Below are positions 24,206 to 35,584 of a stretch of DNA of 44,749 bases, one piece after another. The translations under genes were made by a program, and so were the position numbers. Location of the stretch: assembly GCA_012932865.1 (NCBI GenBank), contig SAXG01000009.1, positions 1 to 44,749 on the forward strand, in the 5' to 3' direction. Origin of the DNA: Amylostereum areolatum (taxonomy: Eukaryota > Basidiomycota > Agaricomycetes > Russulales > Stereaceae). Below the pieces are notes generated by a model. It saw only the letters and a program-made list of their open reading frames with translations, did not search any database and had not been told where the DNA came from. Position 1 is the first letter of the stretch, and every line of letters begins with the position of its first letter.

Positions 24206-26225
24206 CCTTCCTGCGCCTGCTCATCGCTCGCTGACCGCTAGTCTAGAGGTCGTGAGCTTGACAAGACCGTCAAGCAGGCATATTATTGCCATCACACCTG
24301 CAGACTGATCGCTCGTAGATCATCGCGTGGCCGTGTTTTCGTCAGGTTGAGTGAAACCGTCCGCCAGATGTCAAGTTGACGAGGTGTGGAGGGGTCGGAA
24401 ATCGACAGTGCCATGACCTGCGGGGTTTCGTGTGACTGGTGAGGGGCCAAGGGGGAAACGCTATGAATTTCAAGATATACAGATATACAGCGACATGGCT
24501 AAACAAAAGCGGCCGCCCACTCCTCGCGCAAGCGTACGACGTCGCGCTCAACACGTCGGATACGTTCGACGGCGACCTGCGTGTGCCACGAGCGTCCATT
24601 AGCGAAGGTACAGGAGCCGACCTGACGACACTATGCACCATATTGGTCCCCGACCCTTCGCCGCCCGTCTCAACGCCAGTCTCGCGGTACATTGAGACCT
24701 CCTGTGAAGCCTGTCAGTATCCGTCGCATGCATGCTGCGGCAAACGTACCAGTTTACGCAATATCTTGTCAACGAATGTGAGGACGCGCTGCCTTTGAGC
24801 CCTCGCGGACGCTAAGTTAGCGGTCAAAGCCATGTTCTCCTGCTTATTCGTTAGTGTTCGACCCGCTAATCGAAATCTCGTGTACGCACCCGACGGCTTT
24901 TGAAGAGTGCGACGGCGAGGATGGGAAGGGTTCCAACCAATATGTACTCTATGAACGACGTCTATTATCCTTGTTAGCCGACCAAATACGTTCACTTCTG
25001 CCAAAAGTGACATACCATGGGTGTGAATCAGTTTGGATGAGAAGGTTTGCAAGGATGTGGGCAGGGAGTGGTGGGCAGGGAGTGGTGGGCAGAGAGAAGT
25101 GGGCAGAGAGAAGTGGGCAGAGAGAAGTGGAAGTGAACTCGCATGAACGCGACACGTCGTTCGCCGCCAAACTCGAGCGTCTAAGTCGTCTCGCGTCCAC
25201 GACCTCGACCCAACGACCCACGTCATCCGACGTGTACGTCTTGAAGGATGTTTGTTCTTTTGGTATATATATTCTTGTTCTTCTGTGATTCCGGCTTTAG
25301 ATCGTTACTTTCCTCGTCATCCCCCGGTCATCCCTGCGTCGCCGACTAACGCGCACTCATCCGTCCTATGTTCGTTGTGAGTGTTGTAAACCTTCCGAAT
25401 TACGATCTCGCTTACCGTTCAACCTGCCCCGTTAAGCTTCTTCGACCTTTTCAACGGGTCCCGTCTCAATCGCCTTCAACCCGTCGAACCACATCGCATT
25501 CTCCGACGTACACATACAGTTTGGTGAGAGCCAGCGTCCCTCCTCGGCCGTATCTTTCCATCCGAACACCTTTTCTACGAAAATCTGAGAGGCCTGTTCT
25601 CGCGTGCAAAATGGACGGACGTACCAAATATTTGTTCCCCTTATTCGAAGATTTCGACCCGTGGATCCATGCGTTTATAGGGTTGAACGTTGCGCGCGTG
25701 AAGACGACGTGGCGATATTGGTGAGCGCCGGATTGTTGGATGAGTTTTCCCCTACTCACCGTTGCTCGGCTACATTCCCCCGTCGATACCTTCAACGTCC
25801 GTCACGAGAGCCCGGCTACGGCACTCGCGCCACCGTAAACGAGCGAGGCGCGACACGCAAGGTGAGTAAATGCGGTTTTGCGTAAGAGGTAGTGCGGTGC
25901 GCGTGACGACATCATGTCACTTCATACCTGTAGGGAAAGCAGAGTTACAACTGCGAATGTTGATGAGTGCTGGCGTAAGTAAACTTTTCCCACGCATAGA
26001 CGCTCGCCGGGAGTTACTGTTAGCACTTCGTAGTATGCGTGCCTTGCAGACAGCCTTCCTCTGCCGTTGTTGCCCCGCCCTTCATCGTTCATCACTTGCT
26101 TTGACGGAGGGTGAAACCAAGTCCATTCGAAGTTTGCTCAGTGTGTTTCGAATCGCGTATGTCGTGGAAAAGGGTGTGTGCGCTACATAGGTCGATCAGT
26201 AGTTCGTGCTGCTTCAGTGTTAACG
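24206..26225. other. Flank of the Plavaka transposase, no supported gene
   Basis: Open frames on both strands (for example + 24439-24798 and + 25604-25885) show no recognisable domain. Transposon 3' end or terminal repeats may lie here, but I could not identify a terminal inverted repeat by eye. Confidence 0.35.
25057..25126 (+). repeat. 14-bp tandem repeat, five units
   Basis: Two units of GTGGGCAGGGAGTG followed by three of GTGGGCAGAGAGAA, all in perfect register, then a partial unit. The two sub-types suggest separate expansion steps. Confidence 0.9.
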
Positions 26226-28030
26226 TCAATCGTATGAGCCCTCGAATACGACGATATCCCGCTCATCGGGCGCTACTTCATCTTCGTGCCACGGCTCGCC
26301 TTCCTCTTCCAAATCCGAACCGAGGTCGACGTCACCTCCTGAGAAGGCAGCGTCACCGTCGTTGTGTAGCTCCTGTGCATCCGATGTAGCGTTGTGATTG
26401 CTGTGGTCTGTGGGGGTGCGGTTCACGGGGGAGGTGGGTGATGCGGTGCTTGGCATGTGGTACGGGAAGATGTCGTCGATGTTATCTGGATGGGCGTGCG
26501 TATAAGTATGCCCGACAGCCTGTCCCCAATGTTGGCGCATGAGGAGGTCTCGATCAGAGAACCTAAGGTGGATGTGAGAAGGGAGGGAGTTGAATGTTTC
26601 GACGTGGACGTACTGTGCAACGTAATAGTTGTTCCAGTCTGCACCGTCGTTCGCATGCTCCGCGGCTGACATCCCGAGCCCATCCTCATGCTTCCGCCCG
26701 TACGCAAAGGCAGGGATGATGTGGACACCTCGTATAACATTGCTGGGGTCAATGAAGCCGAAGGATCCCTCTTGAGACAGCGGGGGGAAAACCAGTTTTT
26801 CGAGCCGGCAGGATGACCAGCGCTGGGTGGGGGTCTCCTGATTTTCGGCTTGGAAGTGTCGGACCCACAGGAAGTCAACTCGGCGGGGGCGAAAGTCCAA
26901 GGAGCCAGGGCCTGTGTAAACAACATTTGCGTGGTAAGCTCCCAGTACGCGGGCATATTGATAGTGCGAAGAAGAGGGCTCCCCGGCGTCAGGAAGGAAC
27001 ATGACTGCATCGCGGTCCTTGCCTGGCGACAAGGTGTCATAGGTCCTGCGAATGTCGTACGTCGTGTAGTTCACCGTCATGACCTTGTGGCCATAAATTC
27101 GATCCTCCTTGAGGATTACGTGGCGGGTTTGTCCTTCTTCGGGGAGTTCAGGGGATGACAAAGCGTGGGCGGTCATCACCTGAGCACGAAGAGCCAGAGC
27201 TTCGCCGGCGTGGATCTTTTGAATGCGAGGGAGTAAGTGTTGCCGCAAGGCGGGTAAAAACCCCTGCGAAAGTGACATCAGAGGGTGTGCAGTTGTTTAA
27301 GGAGTAGAGAATACCTACATGAAGAGCTGGATCCCGAAAAAAATTGCTGATCCATGTGGGTACGTGCACGGGATTATTTTGTGTGATTCCAATATGGTAA
27401 TGGGCATGCGGATCTCGAGCTATGTCGTCCGTCACCTCACGCACTTCGCTGAGCATCTGGCGGATCTCTCGCAAGCGACGTTGGCGTCGCTCTATCTGCG
27501 TCATTTGCATGAGGAAGTTCTTGCGGTTGGTGCGCCGATAGCGAGCTTTGCCGGTGCGGTGTTCTAATTCGTACTGCGAGAGCAGTAGTGAGCTGCTATA
27601 GCGAAGTGAAGCTGACGAAGTGTACGCACGCGTTCCGTGGTATAAGAGTCGGTGGTGCCAACCGATACGATGGTGGACGGATAATCGCCGAGGGCGTGCC
27701 ATGTGTATGTGTTCAGGTTGAGTTCCTTCTTGACGCGAGCGCTCTGACGCGGGATTGGTCCCGTCATAGGATGCGTGGAGGTACCTTGGGTGGGGCCTGT
27801 CTGGCTAGCTCTCGTAAGTCGCACTTGTTCGCGGATCGTCGGCGTAGGTTGGTGGCGGTCCTTGCCCTTGCCGCCTCCGCGTCCGCGTCCGCGCCCCCGA
27901 CCCCGACCACCACGCCCGCGGGGCCGTCCCCGGCCTCGGGTGTAGCTCTTTGTGAGAGGGACATGCTCGTCCAGATTGTCATCTTCTTGAACCGGTTCCT
28001 CGGCCTCTCCTGGGGGGACGGTCGGGGAAG
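26226..28030 (-). pseudogene. Plavaka-type transposase, 3' segment
   Basis: C-terminal third of the split transposase. Exons: 27630-28030, 27319-27573 and 26226-27263, each phase 0. It starts with an acidic then Arg/Gly-rich stretch (RGRGRPRGRGGRGRGRG), AT-hook-like. Next come the conserved block TYTWHALGDYPSTIVSVGTTD, YELEHRTGKARYRR, and an ERRQRRLREIR helix. The long last exon ends DIVVFEGSYD. Plavaka elements are CACTA-like DNA transposons of Agaricomycetes. The segment is separated from the rest of the gene by the Gypsy element at 28031-36551. Confidence 0.85.
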
Positions 28031-28523
28031 TGTCAGCAACGGCCTTAGTGACGAGCACTAGGCGACGACGTGTGACACAAGTGAAGAGGGACGATGGGAG
28101 ATAAGGTCGGTAGTATTGACTAGGTCGAGATGGGGAATATGTACAGGAGGAATGGAGCCCTTATATACTACGAGGCAGAGTCACTTAGTAAGCTACGACA
28201 CACGGCGGTCAGTAAGCAGAGCTAAGTATAGATACATGCGCAGCAGGATCAGTAAGCGAGACAATAAGGATGAGCCGGGTCCGGAGCGGCATGATGTCAT
28301 GCACAGCGTTATGATGTCATGTGGAGTCAAAGGAAGCGATGATAAGATGAGCCTGGAGTCATGACGTCAGGAAGGAGCAAGGATAAGCCGAGTCTCCACC
28401 GGAGTGACGGAGTATTACTAAGTGATGAGTAGTCAGATAGAAATGAAAATAAAAATGAATTGGGATATTATCCCCGAGGTCCCCGAGGTGTCCGAGATGT
28501 CCGGAATGGTAACGTTCATGACA
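28031..28523 (-). repeat. 3' LTR of the Gypsy element
   Basis: 493 bp. On the - strand it starts TGTCATGAACG and ends CCGTTGCTGACA, the same termini as the LTRs of the non-autonomous element although the middles differ. Confidence 0.94.
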
Positions 28524-28615
28524 TCACCTTCCCGTTAGATTCAACATCCTCGTTGAATCCCGATGATAAACCCTTCGGCACACAAGATGTTTGTCCAGAC
28601 GCTCATGGGCAGCCT

Positions 28616-31288
28616 TCATGATCGTAATTGGCGTATGAGGAGCCATTTGAGCAGTCTTAAGGCGGTGGGGTGGCGGCGGTAAAAGTCGTCTAGGGGTTTC
28701 TTGGCTTTCCCCAGATTTGTCTTTGGTTCCCAGGTATTTTCACTTTGATCGTACCCTTTCCAATGGACCAGGAATTCGAGGCGTTTCGACTTTCTACGGA
28801 CGTCGACGATGGATTCTACTTCGTAGAATTCTTCTCCTTGGATAAGGTCAGGGGGCGGAGGTGGTGCCTTTTTCTGTTGGTCGAAGGCAGGCCCGTTGTG
28901 CGGGGATAAGAGGGATTCGTTGAACACCGGGTGTTTGCGTCCCCACGTCTTTGGGAGTTGAAGATGGTACGCCGATGCTCCAACCTTTTTCAGAACTTTG
29001 AACGGCCCGAATCGTTTGGCGTCTAGCTTCTGCATTGGTCGCACGGTATGGATCACCGTCTGTCCGTCGCGAGTTTTGGCTTCCAACCATACGAAGTCCC
29101 CGACGCGGTAGTCCACGGGGTCGGCTTTGTTACGATCATAGAACCGCTTTTGATCATTTTGAGCGGCCTTGAGGGCGGAGCGTGCTTCGGTGTAGATGTC
29201 TCGCATTCGTTGGGCGAGTTCGTTGGCCGTGGGGTTGGTTGTTTCGTGGCGGGGATTTGTTCCGAGGTAGAGTTCGCGACCGTAATTGGCGAAGTTAGGG
29301 GACATGCCGATGGATGAATGGGTCATATTGTTGAACGCGGTCATGGCCAGGGGTAGGAAATGGGCCCAGTCGTCCTGACGATGGTTTACGTAGATGCGGA
29401 GGTAGTTTTCCATCGTCATATTGGAGCGTTCGGTCTGTCCATCGGTTTGGGGGTGGTACGCCGTGGAGGGGTTGGCTTCAATTCCTAGTTGTTCGCACAA
29501 GGCCTTCGTGAATTTGGAGACGAATACGCTGCCTCGGTCGCTGACGATCTTTCGCGGGACACCATGATGGGGCACGACATTGCGTAAGAATTCTTTGGCT
29601 AATTCGTCTTTGGTGAGGTCTTTGGTTGTGGCCCAGAATACAACTTGCTTGGTGCCCATGCAGTTGACATTACAGATGGCGTCGTATCCTTCTGAGACGG
29701 GTAACGGCATGACAAAGTCGATTGAGACGTGTTCCCATGGTCCCTTGGGAGGCTCGTGTGGATGCAGCGGGGCGGCTATTTGGTCGTGGCGTATTTTGTT
29801 CCGTTGGCACGTTTCGCAGCCTTCGACGTACTTTCGTACGTCGTCTCGTATTGCCGGCCACCAATAGTTGCGCGTGATGAGTTCGTGTGTTTTGTAGCGT
29901 CCTGGGTGTCCATTGAGTGGTCCGTCATGGTGAGCCTGGATGATGTCTGCGCGTAGCTTTTTGTTGCGGGGTACGTAGATTCGTTGTTGGAACGTAAAAA
30001 GATTGTTTTCTTGTTCCTTCCATCCCTTGACTTTCATGGCTAGCGCTCTTTTTACTGAGTCATCCTGCTTGGTTGTCCCTTTTATGCGCGTGATGAAGGC
30101 GTTTTCTGGTCCATCCACCATTATTCCTGATCCTTCTGGTGTCCTGAGTGCATGGAACAGCTCGGTTTTAAGGAGGACGACGTCTTTGTTGTCATTTTCC
30201 CCCTTTTTAAGTCCCACCTGTCGTGAAATGGCGTCGGGCTTGCCCATTTGGTTGCCGGCTTTATGCGTCAGGGTGAAGTTGTACTCCTGTAACTCCATTA
30301 ACCATCTTGCTTGTCGTCGGTTGAGTTTCTGCGCCTTCCGGAAGTAGGTCAGGTTACGGTGATCGGTCCATATGTCGAATGGTTGTCGGGCGCCCATAAG
30401 GTATTGTCGCCATTCGTCTAGGGCCGACATGATCGCTAGCAGTTCCTTATCGTAGATTTCGTAGTTGTGTTCGGCTGGGCTCAGTGCTTTGGAAAAGTAG
30501 GCAATGGGGTGCCAGTGGCCGTTGGCTTGCTTCTGCGATAGTACTGCTCCGGTGGCGTAGTCGGATGAATCAGCTTCGACACGGAACTTTTCGTTATCCG
30601 TGGGAATGGCTAGGACCGGTTGTGATGTGATTCGCCGTTTGAGTTCTTCGAAGGCCACTTGTTGAGCGTCTGTCCATTCCCAGTCCGTATGACCCGTGAG
30701 CTTGGTTAGATCATGCGCGATTCGACTAAAATCCGGTACGAAGCGTCTGTAGAAGTTGCAGAATCCGAGGAACGATTGTAATTGTTTTTTTGTCGTGGGG
30801 GCGGTCCAGTTGGTGACAGCTGCGACCTTGGCAGGGTCCATTCGGACTTTGCCATGTCCTACGATCATTCCTAGGTATTCGATTTCTTCCTGCTCGAAGT
30901 CGCATTTTTCCGGTTTTAGGTACAGGTTATTGTCGCGCAGGATTTGGAGCACCTGTTTGACGGCCTGCCGGTGTTGTTCAAGTGTTTCCGTAAAGATCAG
31001 GATGTCATCGAGGTAGACGACTACAATGCCTTCATGGATCAGGTCTCGGAAGAGGTCGTTCATCATGGCTTGGAAGGTGGCGGGCGAGTTCGTGAGGCCG
31101 AAAAACATCACCGTTGGTTCGAAGAGTCCTTTGTTGGTGCGGAACACGGCTTTCCATTCGTCTCCTTCCTTGATATGGACATTGTTGTATCCCCATTGTA
31201 CGTCGAGTTTGGTGAATACTTCGGCTCCTTTTAACTTGTCGAGGAGTTCCTGTACGAGTGGCAGCGGATAACGGTTTTTTATGGTCAT
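28616..31288 (-). CDS. pol: Gypsy pol: reverse transcriptase, RNase H, integrase and chromodomain
   Basis: 890 aa open frame, beginning just downstream of a nonsense codon in pol. In order: reverse transcriptase with FTKLDVQWGYNN and active-site YLDD (about residues 20-180); RNase H (about 225-345, EADSSDYATGAVLSQ and NYEIYDKELLAI); integrase with HHCC zinc finger ending CETCQRNK; a DDE core (SIDFV, VSDRG, QTDGQTERSN); and a C-terminal chromodomain EVESIVDVRRKSKRLEFLVHWKGY followed by NTWEP. The chromodomain places it among chromoviruses, which target heterochromatin. Catalytic residues look intact. The frame needs the upstream protease part, from which it is separated by a stop at 31310-31312. 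Confidence 0.95.
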   Translation of the reverse strand: MTIKNRYPLPLVQELLDKLKGAEVFTKLDVQWGYNNVHIKEGDEWKAVFRTNKGLFEPTVMFFGLTNSPATFQAMMNDLFRDLIHEGIVVVYLDDILIFTETLEQHRQAVKQVLQILRDNNLYLKPEKCDFEQEEIEYLGMIVGHGKVRMDPAKVAAVTNWTAPTTKKQLQSFLGFCNFYRRFVPDFSRIAHDLTKLTGHTDWEWTDAQQVAFEELKRRITSQPVLAIPTDNEKFRVEADSSDYATGAVLSQKQANGHWHPIAYFSKALSPAEHNYEIYDKELLAIMSALDEWRQYLMGARQPFDIWTDHRNLTYFRKAQKLNRRQARWLMELQEYNFTLTHKAGNQMGKPDAISRQVGLKKGENDNKDVVLLKTELFHALRTPEGSGIMVDGPENAFITRIKGTTKQDDSVKRALAMKVKGWKEQENNLFTFQQRIYVPRNKKLRADIIQAHHDGPLNGHPGRYKTHELITRNYWWPAIRDDVRKYVEGCETCQRNKIRHDQIAAPLHPHEPPKGPWEHVSIDFVMPLPVSEGYDAICNVNCMGTKQVVFWATTKDLTKDELAKEFLRNVVPHHGVPRKIVSDRGSVFVSKFTKALCEQLGIEANPSTAYHPQTDGQTERSNMTMENYLRIYVNHRQDDWAHFLPLAMTAFNNMTHSSIGMSPNFANYGRELYLGTNPRHETTNPTANELAQRMRDIYTEARSALKAAQNDQKRFYDRNKADPVDYRVGDFVWLEAKTRDGQTVIHTVRPMQKLDAKRFGPFKVLKKVGASAYHLQLPKTWGRKHPVFNESLLSPHNGPAFDQQKKAPPPPPDLIQGEEFYEVESIVDVRRKSKRLEFLVHWKGYDQSENTWEPKTNLGKAKKPLDDFYRRHPTALRLLKWLLIRQLRS

Positions 31289-31309
31289 GTCGTTAAGCCG
31301 TCTGTAGTC

Positions 31310-33095
31310 TTACACCGGTCGGAGGGTTCCGTCTTTCTTTTTAATGAAGAAAAACGGCGAGGCCATAGGGGATTTTGAGTTGCGGATGCGTCCGGAGCGT
31401 AGGTTTTCTTCGAGAAAGTCGTCTAGTTTCCCTTGCTCGTTGAGCGTCAACGGATAGACTTTGCAATCTACGGGTGTGAAATCGGGCTTGAGTTCGATGG
31501 CGTGGTCCCAAGGTCGTCTTTTTGGGAGTTTATCAAAGTCGTCTTTGTCGAAGATGTCCTTAAATCCGTGATGATCCGAGGGGACGCGTTCCGTGAAGTT
31601 TGAGCCTTTTTTTCGCGTTTTCCGCAATGGCGATGTCCGAAGCAAGTGTCCTGACGTATAGCGAGGCCGACGATTGGTAGCCTTCCCAGTCAAAGGCGTA
31701 TAATTGTTCGCCTTCTTCTAGAGGGTAGACTTTGTCAGGTGTTTCTTCATCTTTCTCATCGATGTCAAAATTCGTGGGTTGGCATCCCTGGGGGCACCTG
31801 TCGAATGTGATAGTCCCTTCTGTCCAATTGATCAACGGGTTATGCTGTCGAAGCCATTCGTGGCCGATGTAGACGTTCATTCCGAGGTGTGAAACCGCCA
31901 AGTCAAGGTCTTCTTCGTGTCCGTGGATGGTTACATGCGCCGTGACGTACTCGGTTATGGGTCCTCCCGAGTTGTGGGTTCCGTCTGCGTTTTTAACCGG
32001 AATCGGGCGTGCGGTTTTCCTTGTAGGGATGTCGTGTTTTTTGACGAAGGCTTCGTCAATGCACGACCCCGTACATCCGCTATCGATTAGAGCCTGGGCG
32101 GTTACTGTCTTTGGACCGAACTGGAGCCGGATGGGGACGTTGATCTGTTCTCGTCGTCCGTTTGATCGTATGAACCTCATGGGTGAGTGAAGCTCGTGCA
32201 AGGCTTGGATCGCCTGTTCGTCCCCCATTCGGCCGATCTCTTGAACGGCTTCATGGGTGGCTTCTTCTCGTCGCTTATGATGAGTCCATATCCGTAGTTC
32301 TGCGATCGCGCTTTCGGGTTTGTCTTCCCTTAAGCGTTTCAAGGTCCATTGCGCAGTTCTTGGTAACGCATATTTTCGTGACGTATCTACACCTGTGGGG
32401 GGCGCCCCTGCCATCGCGCCTCCCCTGTCCCGAGCTAGACTCGGGTCCACCGGGATTTCCCTGTCAATGCAACCCCCGTCTCCGTTTTCCGGCTTCGTGT
32501 CCCCGACCTTGCAAGAAGGATCTGGCGTGTATCCGCCCTGAGGAGGTCGAACTATGCCCTTTTCCTCTCGGGGAGGTGGTTGGGTGACATCCGTATCCTC
32601 CTCATGGATGGTGCCCACATGAGCGCGCGATGTCTTAGGGAGTTTCACCGGTGGCATTCGGAGGAAGGGGTTGAACGCGGGCCATGTGAAGGTCCACGGC
32701 TTGATCGGATCCAGGATTTTCGGGGCGGCCCAGTCGACGGTGTTGAAGGCCGTCCATCCGACCGGGAATTTCTTCCTTTCTTCGTCCTTCTTGAGGGCAG
32801 GCTTCTCACCTGGGCTACAGTTTATCGTCGTGTTGGACGTGCGGAGCGACATATACGGGGGAGGAGGGGATTTAATTGTGTCCAGCGACGCGCCCCAGCC
32901 ATCGCGCGTCGTAGTCTCGGTCTTCACCGAGTCCTTTTCCAACGAGGGATGTACATGTGATCGTAAACGAGAATGGGGCCAGCGATTGAAGAAATCCGGG
33001 TCAGGGAAACGAGAGGGTACAGAGAGTCCTGATGATAGAATGCGAGAAAGAGGCCATCGAGAAACTGGTTTCGAGGCGTTGGATGCCGTGTTCAT
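31310..33095 (-). pseudogene. Gypsy pol, 5' part: spacer, aspartic protease and start of reverse transcriptase (two lesions)
   Basis: ATG at 33095 lies 11 nt after the gag stop in another frame. The N-terminal 300 residues are Pro/Lys-rich spacer. The retropepsin core reads ALIDSGCTGSCID, followed by YIGHEWLRQHNPLINW. Near 31612 the frame breaks in a run of seven A (GCGAAAAAAAGG); one A fewer would continue into the frame that carries [14 protein letters not shown] and [18 protein letters not shown] at 31310-31312 then replaces the CAA expected in LRPVQDYRRLN. Both are probably inactivating. Confidence 0.88.
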
Positions 33096-33106
33096 CCTTC
33101 GCCCCT

Positions 33107-34448
33107 CTAAAAATCCGACTCCGCGTCGGCATCCGATCCACCGCTCTTGGTGCTCCTGTTGTCGACTACCTTGTCTTTGTCCTTCTTCTTCTTCTTTGCT
33201 TCTGTCTTGGGCGTTGGCGTGGTTTTGCCGTCGGTTTCCACCAGAGCGCGGAGGATCATCTTTCGCTGCTCGTCGTCCAGAGTGTTAATCCATTCTTTGG
33301 GCGAGGCGAATTCTTCCGTGGTCTGGGACCGTGCTTGCTGGTTGGGGTTGCGTTTGAAGGGAGGTGGTCGCGGGGTGTTCGAGGAGCGGGGTCCTTTGTA
33401 ATTGGGAGACGTGCTGTAGCGATCACGTCCCCACTTTTTCCGGATGTATTCGACCGACGCTTTGCAGTCCTTGGAGATGTGGTTGGTCATTCCACATTTG
33501 AAGCAGCGTCCCTTGGTGTCGACGGCGCCTATGTCCATGGCTTGTCCACCGCCTCCATGAATGGTACCCGTGGCATCTTTGACGTCTTTGGGTTTGGAGG
33601 TGGTATGGGTGGAGGAGGAGGGGTGTCCGCGGTGCATTTCGGAGATTTCGCGCCAGGCATTGTCCATCTCGGTGACGCGTTTCTTCCAATCGGTGTATGT
33701 GGTGGGGACCGGCGGGCTGCGAAAGATGTTCTTCAGTATCTCTATCTTGATGTTGGCTTTGAGAATACGAAGGAACCAGGCGTCGTCGTTGGTGGGGATA
33801 ACGTTAGCGCGTCGCGCAATTTGTTCGAACTTGACGAAGAATTCATCGGCTGATTTGTTCCCCATTTTGAACTGATCCAGTTCATTGAGCGCGTCTTGCT
33901 GATCCGAGGTGCTGACGAAGGAGGCGTCGAGGGCGGTGATGAAGTTGGCCATAGTGACCGTGGTTCCGGCGGTGAGGACATTGGCGTCTTTGAAGTTGCG
34001 CGCCCATTCCTTGGCGGCGCCTTCCCTCATGTAACTGAGGATGAAGCGGACTTGGTCGATTTCACTGATGAAGTCTTGGGGGGGCCGCTTCGATGTAACT
34101 GGTGACTTCATGTTTGAAGTCCGCGTATTCAGAACGTTTTCCGCTGTACTCCCGTGGTTTGGCGGCGTGGATTTTTCGTTTAGCGGTGGCGGCTGCAGGC
34201 GCTCCTGGGGCGGTGGGAGTGAATGCGGCGATGATTAGGCCACTGAAGGCGTGCCAGTTTCCGGCGTCGACATAGGCCCATTGTGTTCCATTTAATGGGT
34301 CGTCGGTGAATTCGAATTTGGCGACTTCGTACGCTATTCCATTAAGGAACGCGTAGCGGGTGTTTCCGATGACGGGGGCGAATGCGGCGATGTTGGCGGG
34401 GCAGTTGGTTTGATCGGCCGCGCGGCGGTTGAGGACAGTGGCGGCCAT
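33107..34448 (-). pseudogene. Gypsy gag with CCHC zinc knuckle, frameshifted
   Basis: Capsid-type Gag. The first 128-aa frame (34448-34062) and the second frame (34111-33107) belong together: the matrix/capsid reading moves from EVTSYIEAA to QDFISEIDQVRFILSYM. The shift falls in a run of seven C (34077-34083), where six would keep the frame. The second part has a zinc knuckle CFKCGMTNHISKDC (CX2CX4HX4C) and a Lys-rich tail. It could be a mutation, a sequencing indel or, less likely, programmed frameshifting. Confidence 0.85.
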
Positions 34449-34540
34449 GGCTTGTCTTCTTTTCCAGGCGGATGAGGGGGGGGGAGCGGGGTCGTAGGGG
34501 TCCGGTGTGGGTTTGGACTTGGAAGGTTCGAGGTGGTGGG

Positions 34541-34828
34541 TTATATGGTGGGGGTGGGGGCGGTGCGGGGGGGAGGTTGGTTCCTCAGATGTTCTTCACG
34601 TCGGTCGTAGTCTAGGGCGATGAGGGCGAGGTCGTTTTCGGTGAGGGGTTGATCTCCTTCTTCGTCGGCACACCACTCTCCGTCAACAAAGTAGACTTGG
34701 TCTTCTTCTTCGTCTCCTTCTAAGTGGATGAAGTAAAGAAATCTCCGTTCCCTTCGGAGGTATTCTTCGGTGATTCCTCGGGGGAGGGGATGGGGACTAC
34801 GGGGGCGTAGGCCGTAAGTGGACGACAC
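34541..34828 (-). CDS. Accessory ORF 2 of the Gypsy element
   Basis: 95 aa, acidic, starting four bases after the stop of accessory ORF 1 and ending 93 bp before gag. It contains RREHLRNQPP and an acidic GDEEEDQVYFVDGEW segment. I recognise no domain. The tight spacing to its neighbours suggests co-expression from the genomic transcript. Confidence 0.5.
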   Translation of the reverse strand: MSSTYGLRPRSPHPLPRGITEEYLRRERRFLYFIHLEGDEEEDQVYFVDGEWCADEEGDQPLTENDLALIALDYDRREEHLRNQPPPRTAPTPTI

Positions 34829-34831
34829 GGT

Positions 34832-35584
34832 TTAGAGTGGGCGAGGGATCTGAGGCGGAGTTGCGATGTAGGGGACGGGGATCTGATCCCAGTCGTTGTT
34901 ATTGAGGTTTTCTGGTTCTCCCCACTCGAGGTTGTCGGGGTCGTATTCAAAGGAGTCGTCGTCGACGAGGGTAGTAGTGTCGGAGAGGTATAGGTCGAGG
35001 ATGTCGTCGACTTCGTCTAGTTCGCTTCCAATTCCTCCTCCGTCTCCGATGGTCCAAGGCCCAAGTGGATAAATCCGCGGGGATCCGTCCAGGGATCGCA
35101 AGCTACTGGGTGCGGACCTGCTGGAATCTGAATCCTCGTGGGTTGAGGGGAGGGGACTGCTAGGGGCTGTCCAGAAACCTTCTTCTTGCGGTGGCGGACT
35201 TGGCGTTGGCGTTGGCCTCCCACCTTCTGGGCTGGTCGTGGTGTAGATGGGGATGGGGGTGTGGGGCCCGTACCACTGATTTGGTAGTTGTTCGTTCCGG
35301 TAGATTGCAGAGAAATAGGGCCGGAACTCAAGCCGGGGATGGCCCTGTTCAATTGATACGATGATCCGAGTCCAGTCAACTCGAACCCGAAATCCCCAAT
35401 CAGGGTTGCTCGCAGATGCGTAGACCCAGTTGTGGGCGTCGAAGAGGTTGTCGCCAAAGTAGGCGGTGATGGCGGTGTCACGTTCGATTTCGGTGACGGC
35501 TGTGAATTCTTCGCGTTCATACACGAAGTCGAAGTCGGGGAAATGGAAGTTTTCTTCTTCCAAGGCTTGGTGTTCCTCTCCCAT
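34832..35584 (-). CDS. Accessory ORF 1 of the Gypsy element
   Basis: 250 aa, first sizeable ORF after the primer-binding site. The N-terminal half looks globular (FHFPDFDFVYEREEF, DAHNWVYASASNPDWGFRV); the C-terminal half is Pro/Ser-rich, then strongly acidic (DELDEVDDILDL-like). No known retroviral domain was recognised. Gypsy elements usually begin directly with gag, so two ORFs upstream are unusual. An overlapping frame (35017-35718) has the low-complexity look of a shadow. Confidence 0.55.
   Translation of the reverse strand: MGEEHQALEEENFHFPDFDFVYEREEFTAVTEIERDTAITAYFGDNLFDAHNWVYASASNPDWGFRVRVDWTRIIVSIEQGHPRLEFRPYFSAIYRNEQLPNQWYGPHTPIPIYTTTSPEGGRPTPTPSPPPQEEGFWTAPSSPLPSTHEDSDSSRSAPSSLRSLDGSPRIYPLGPWTIGDGGGIGSELDEVDDILDLYLSDTTTLVDDDSFEYDPDNLEWGEPENLNNNDWDQIPVPYIATPPQIPRPL

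Noticed and set aside
25057..25126. Possible CRISPR-like repeat array
   Set aside because: Units of 14 bp lie head to tail without spacers in a eukaryotic genome; a simple minisatellite.
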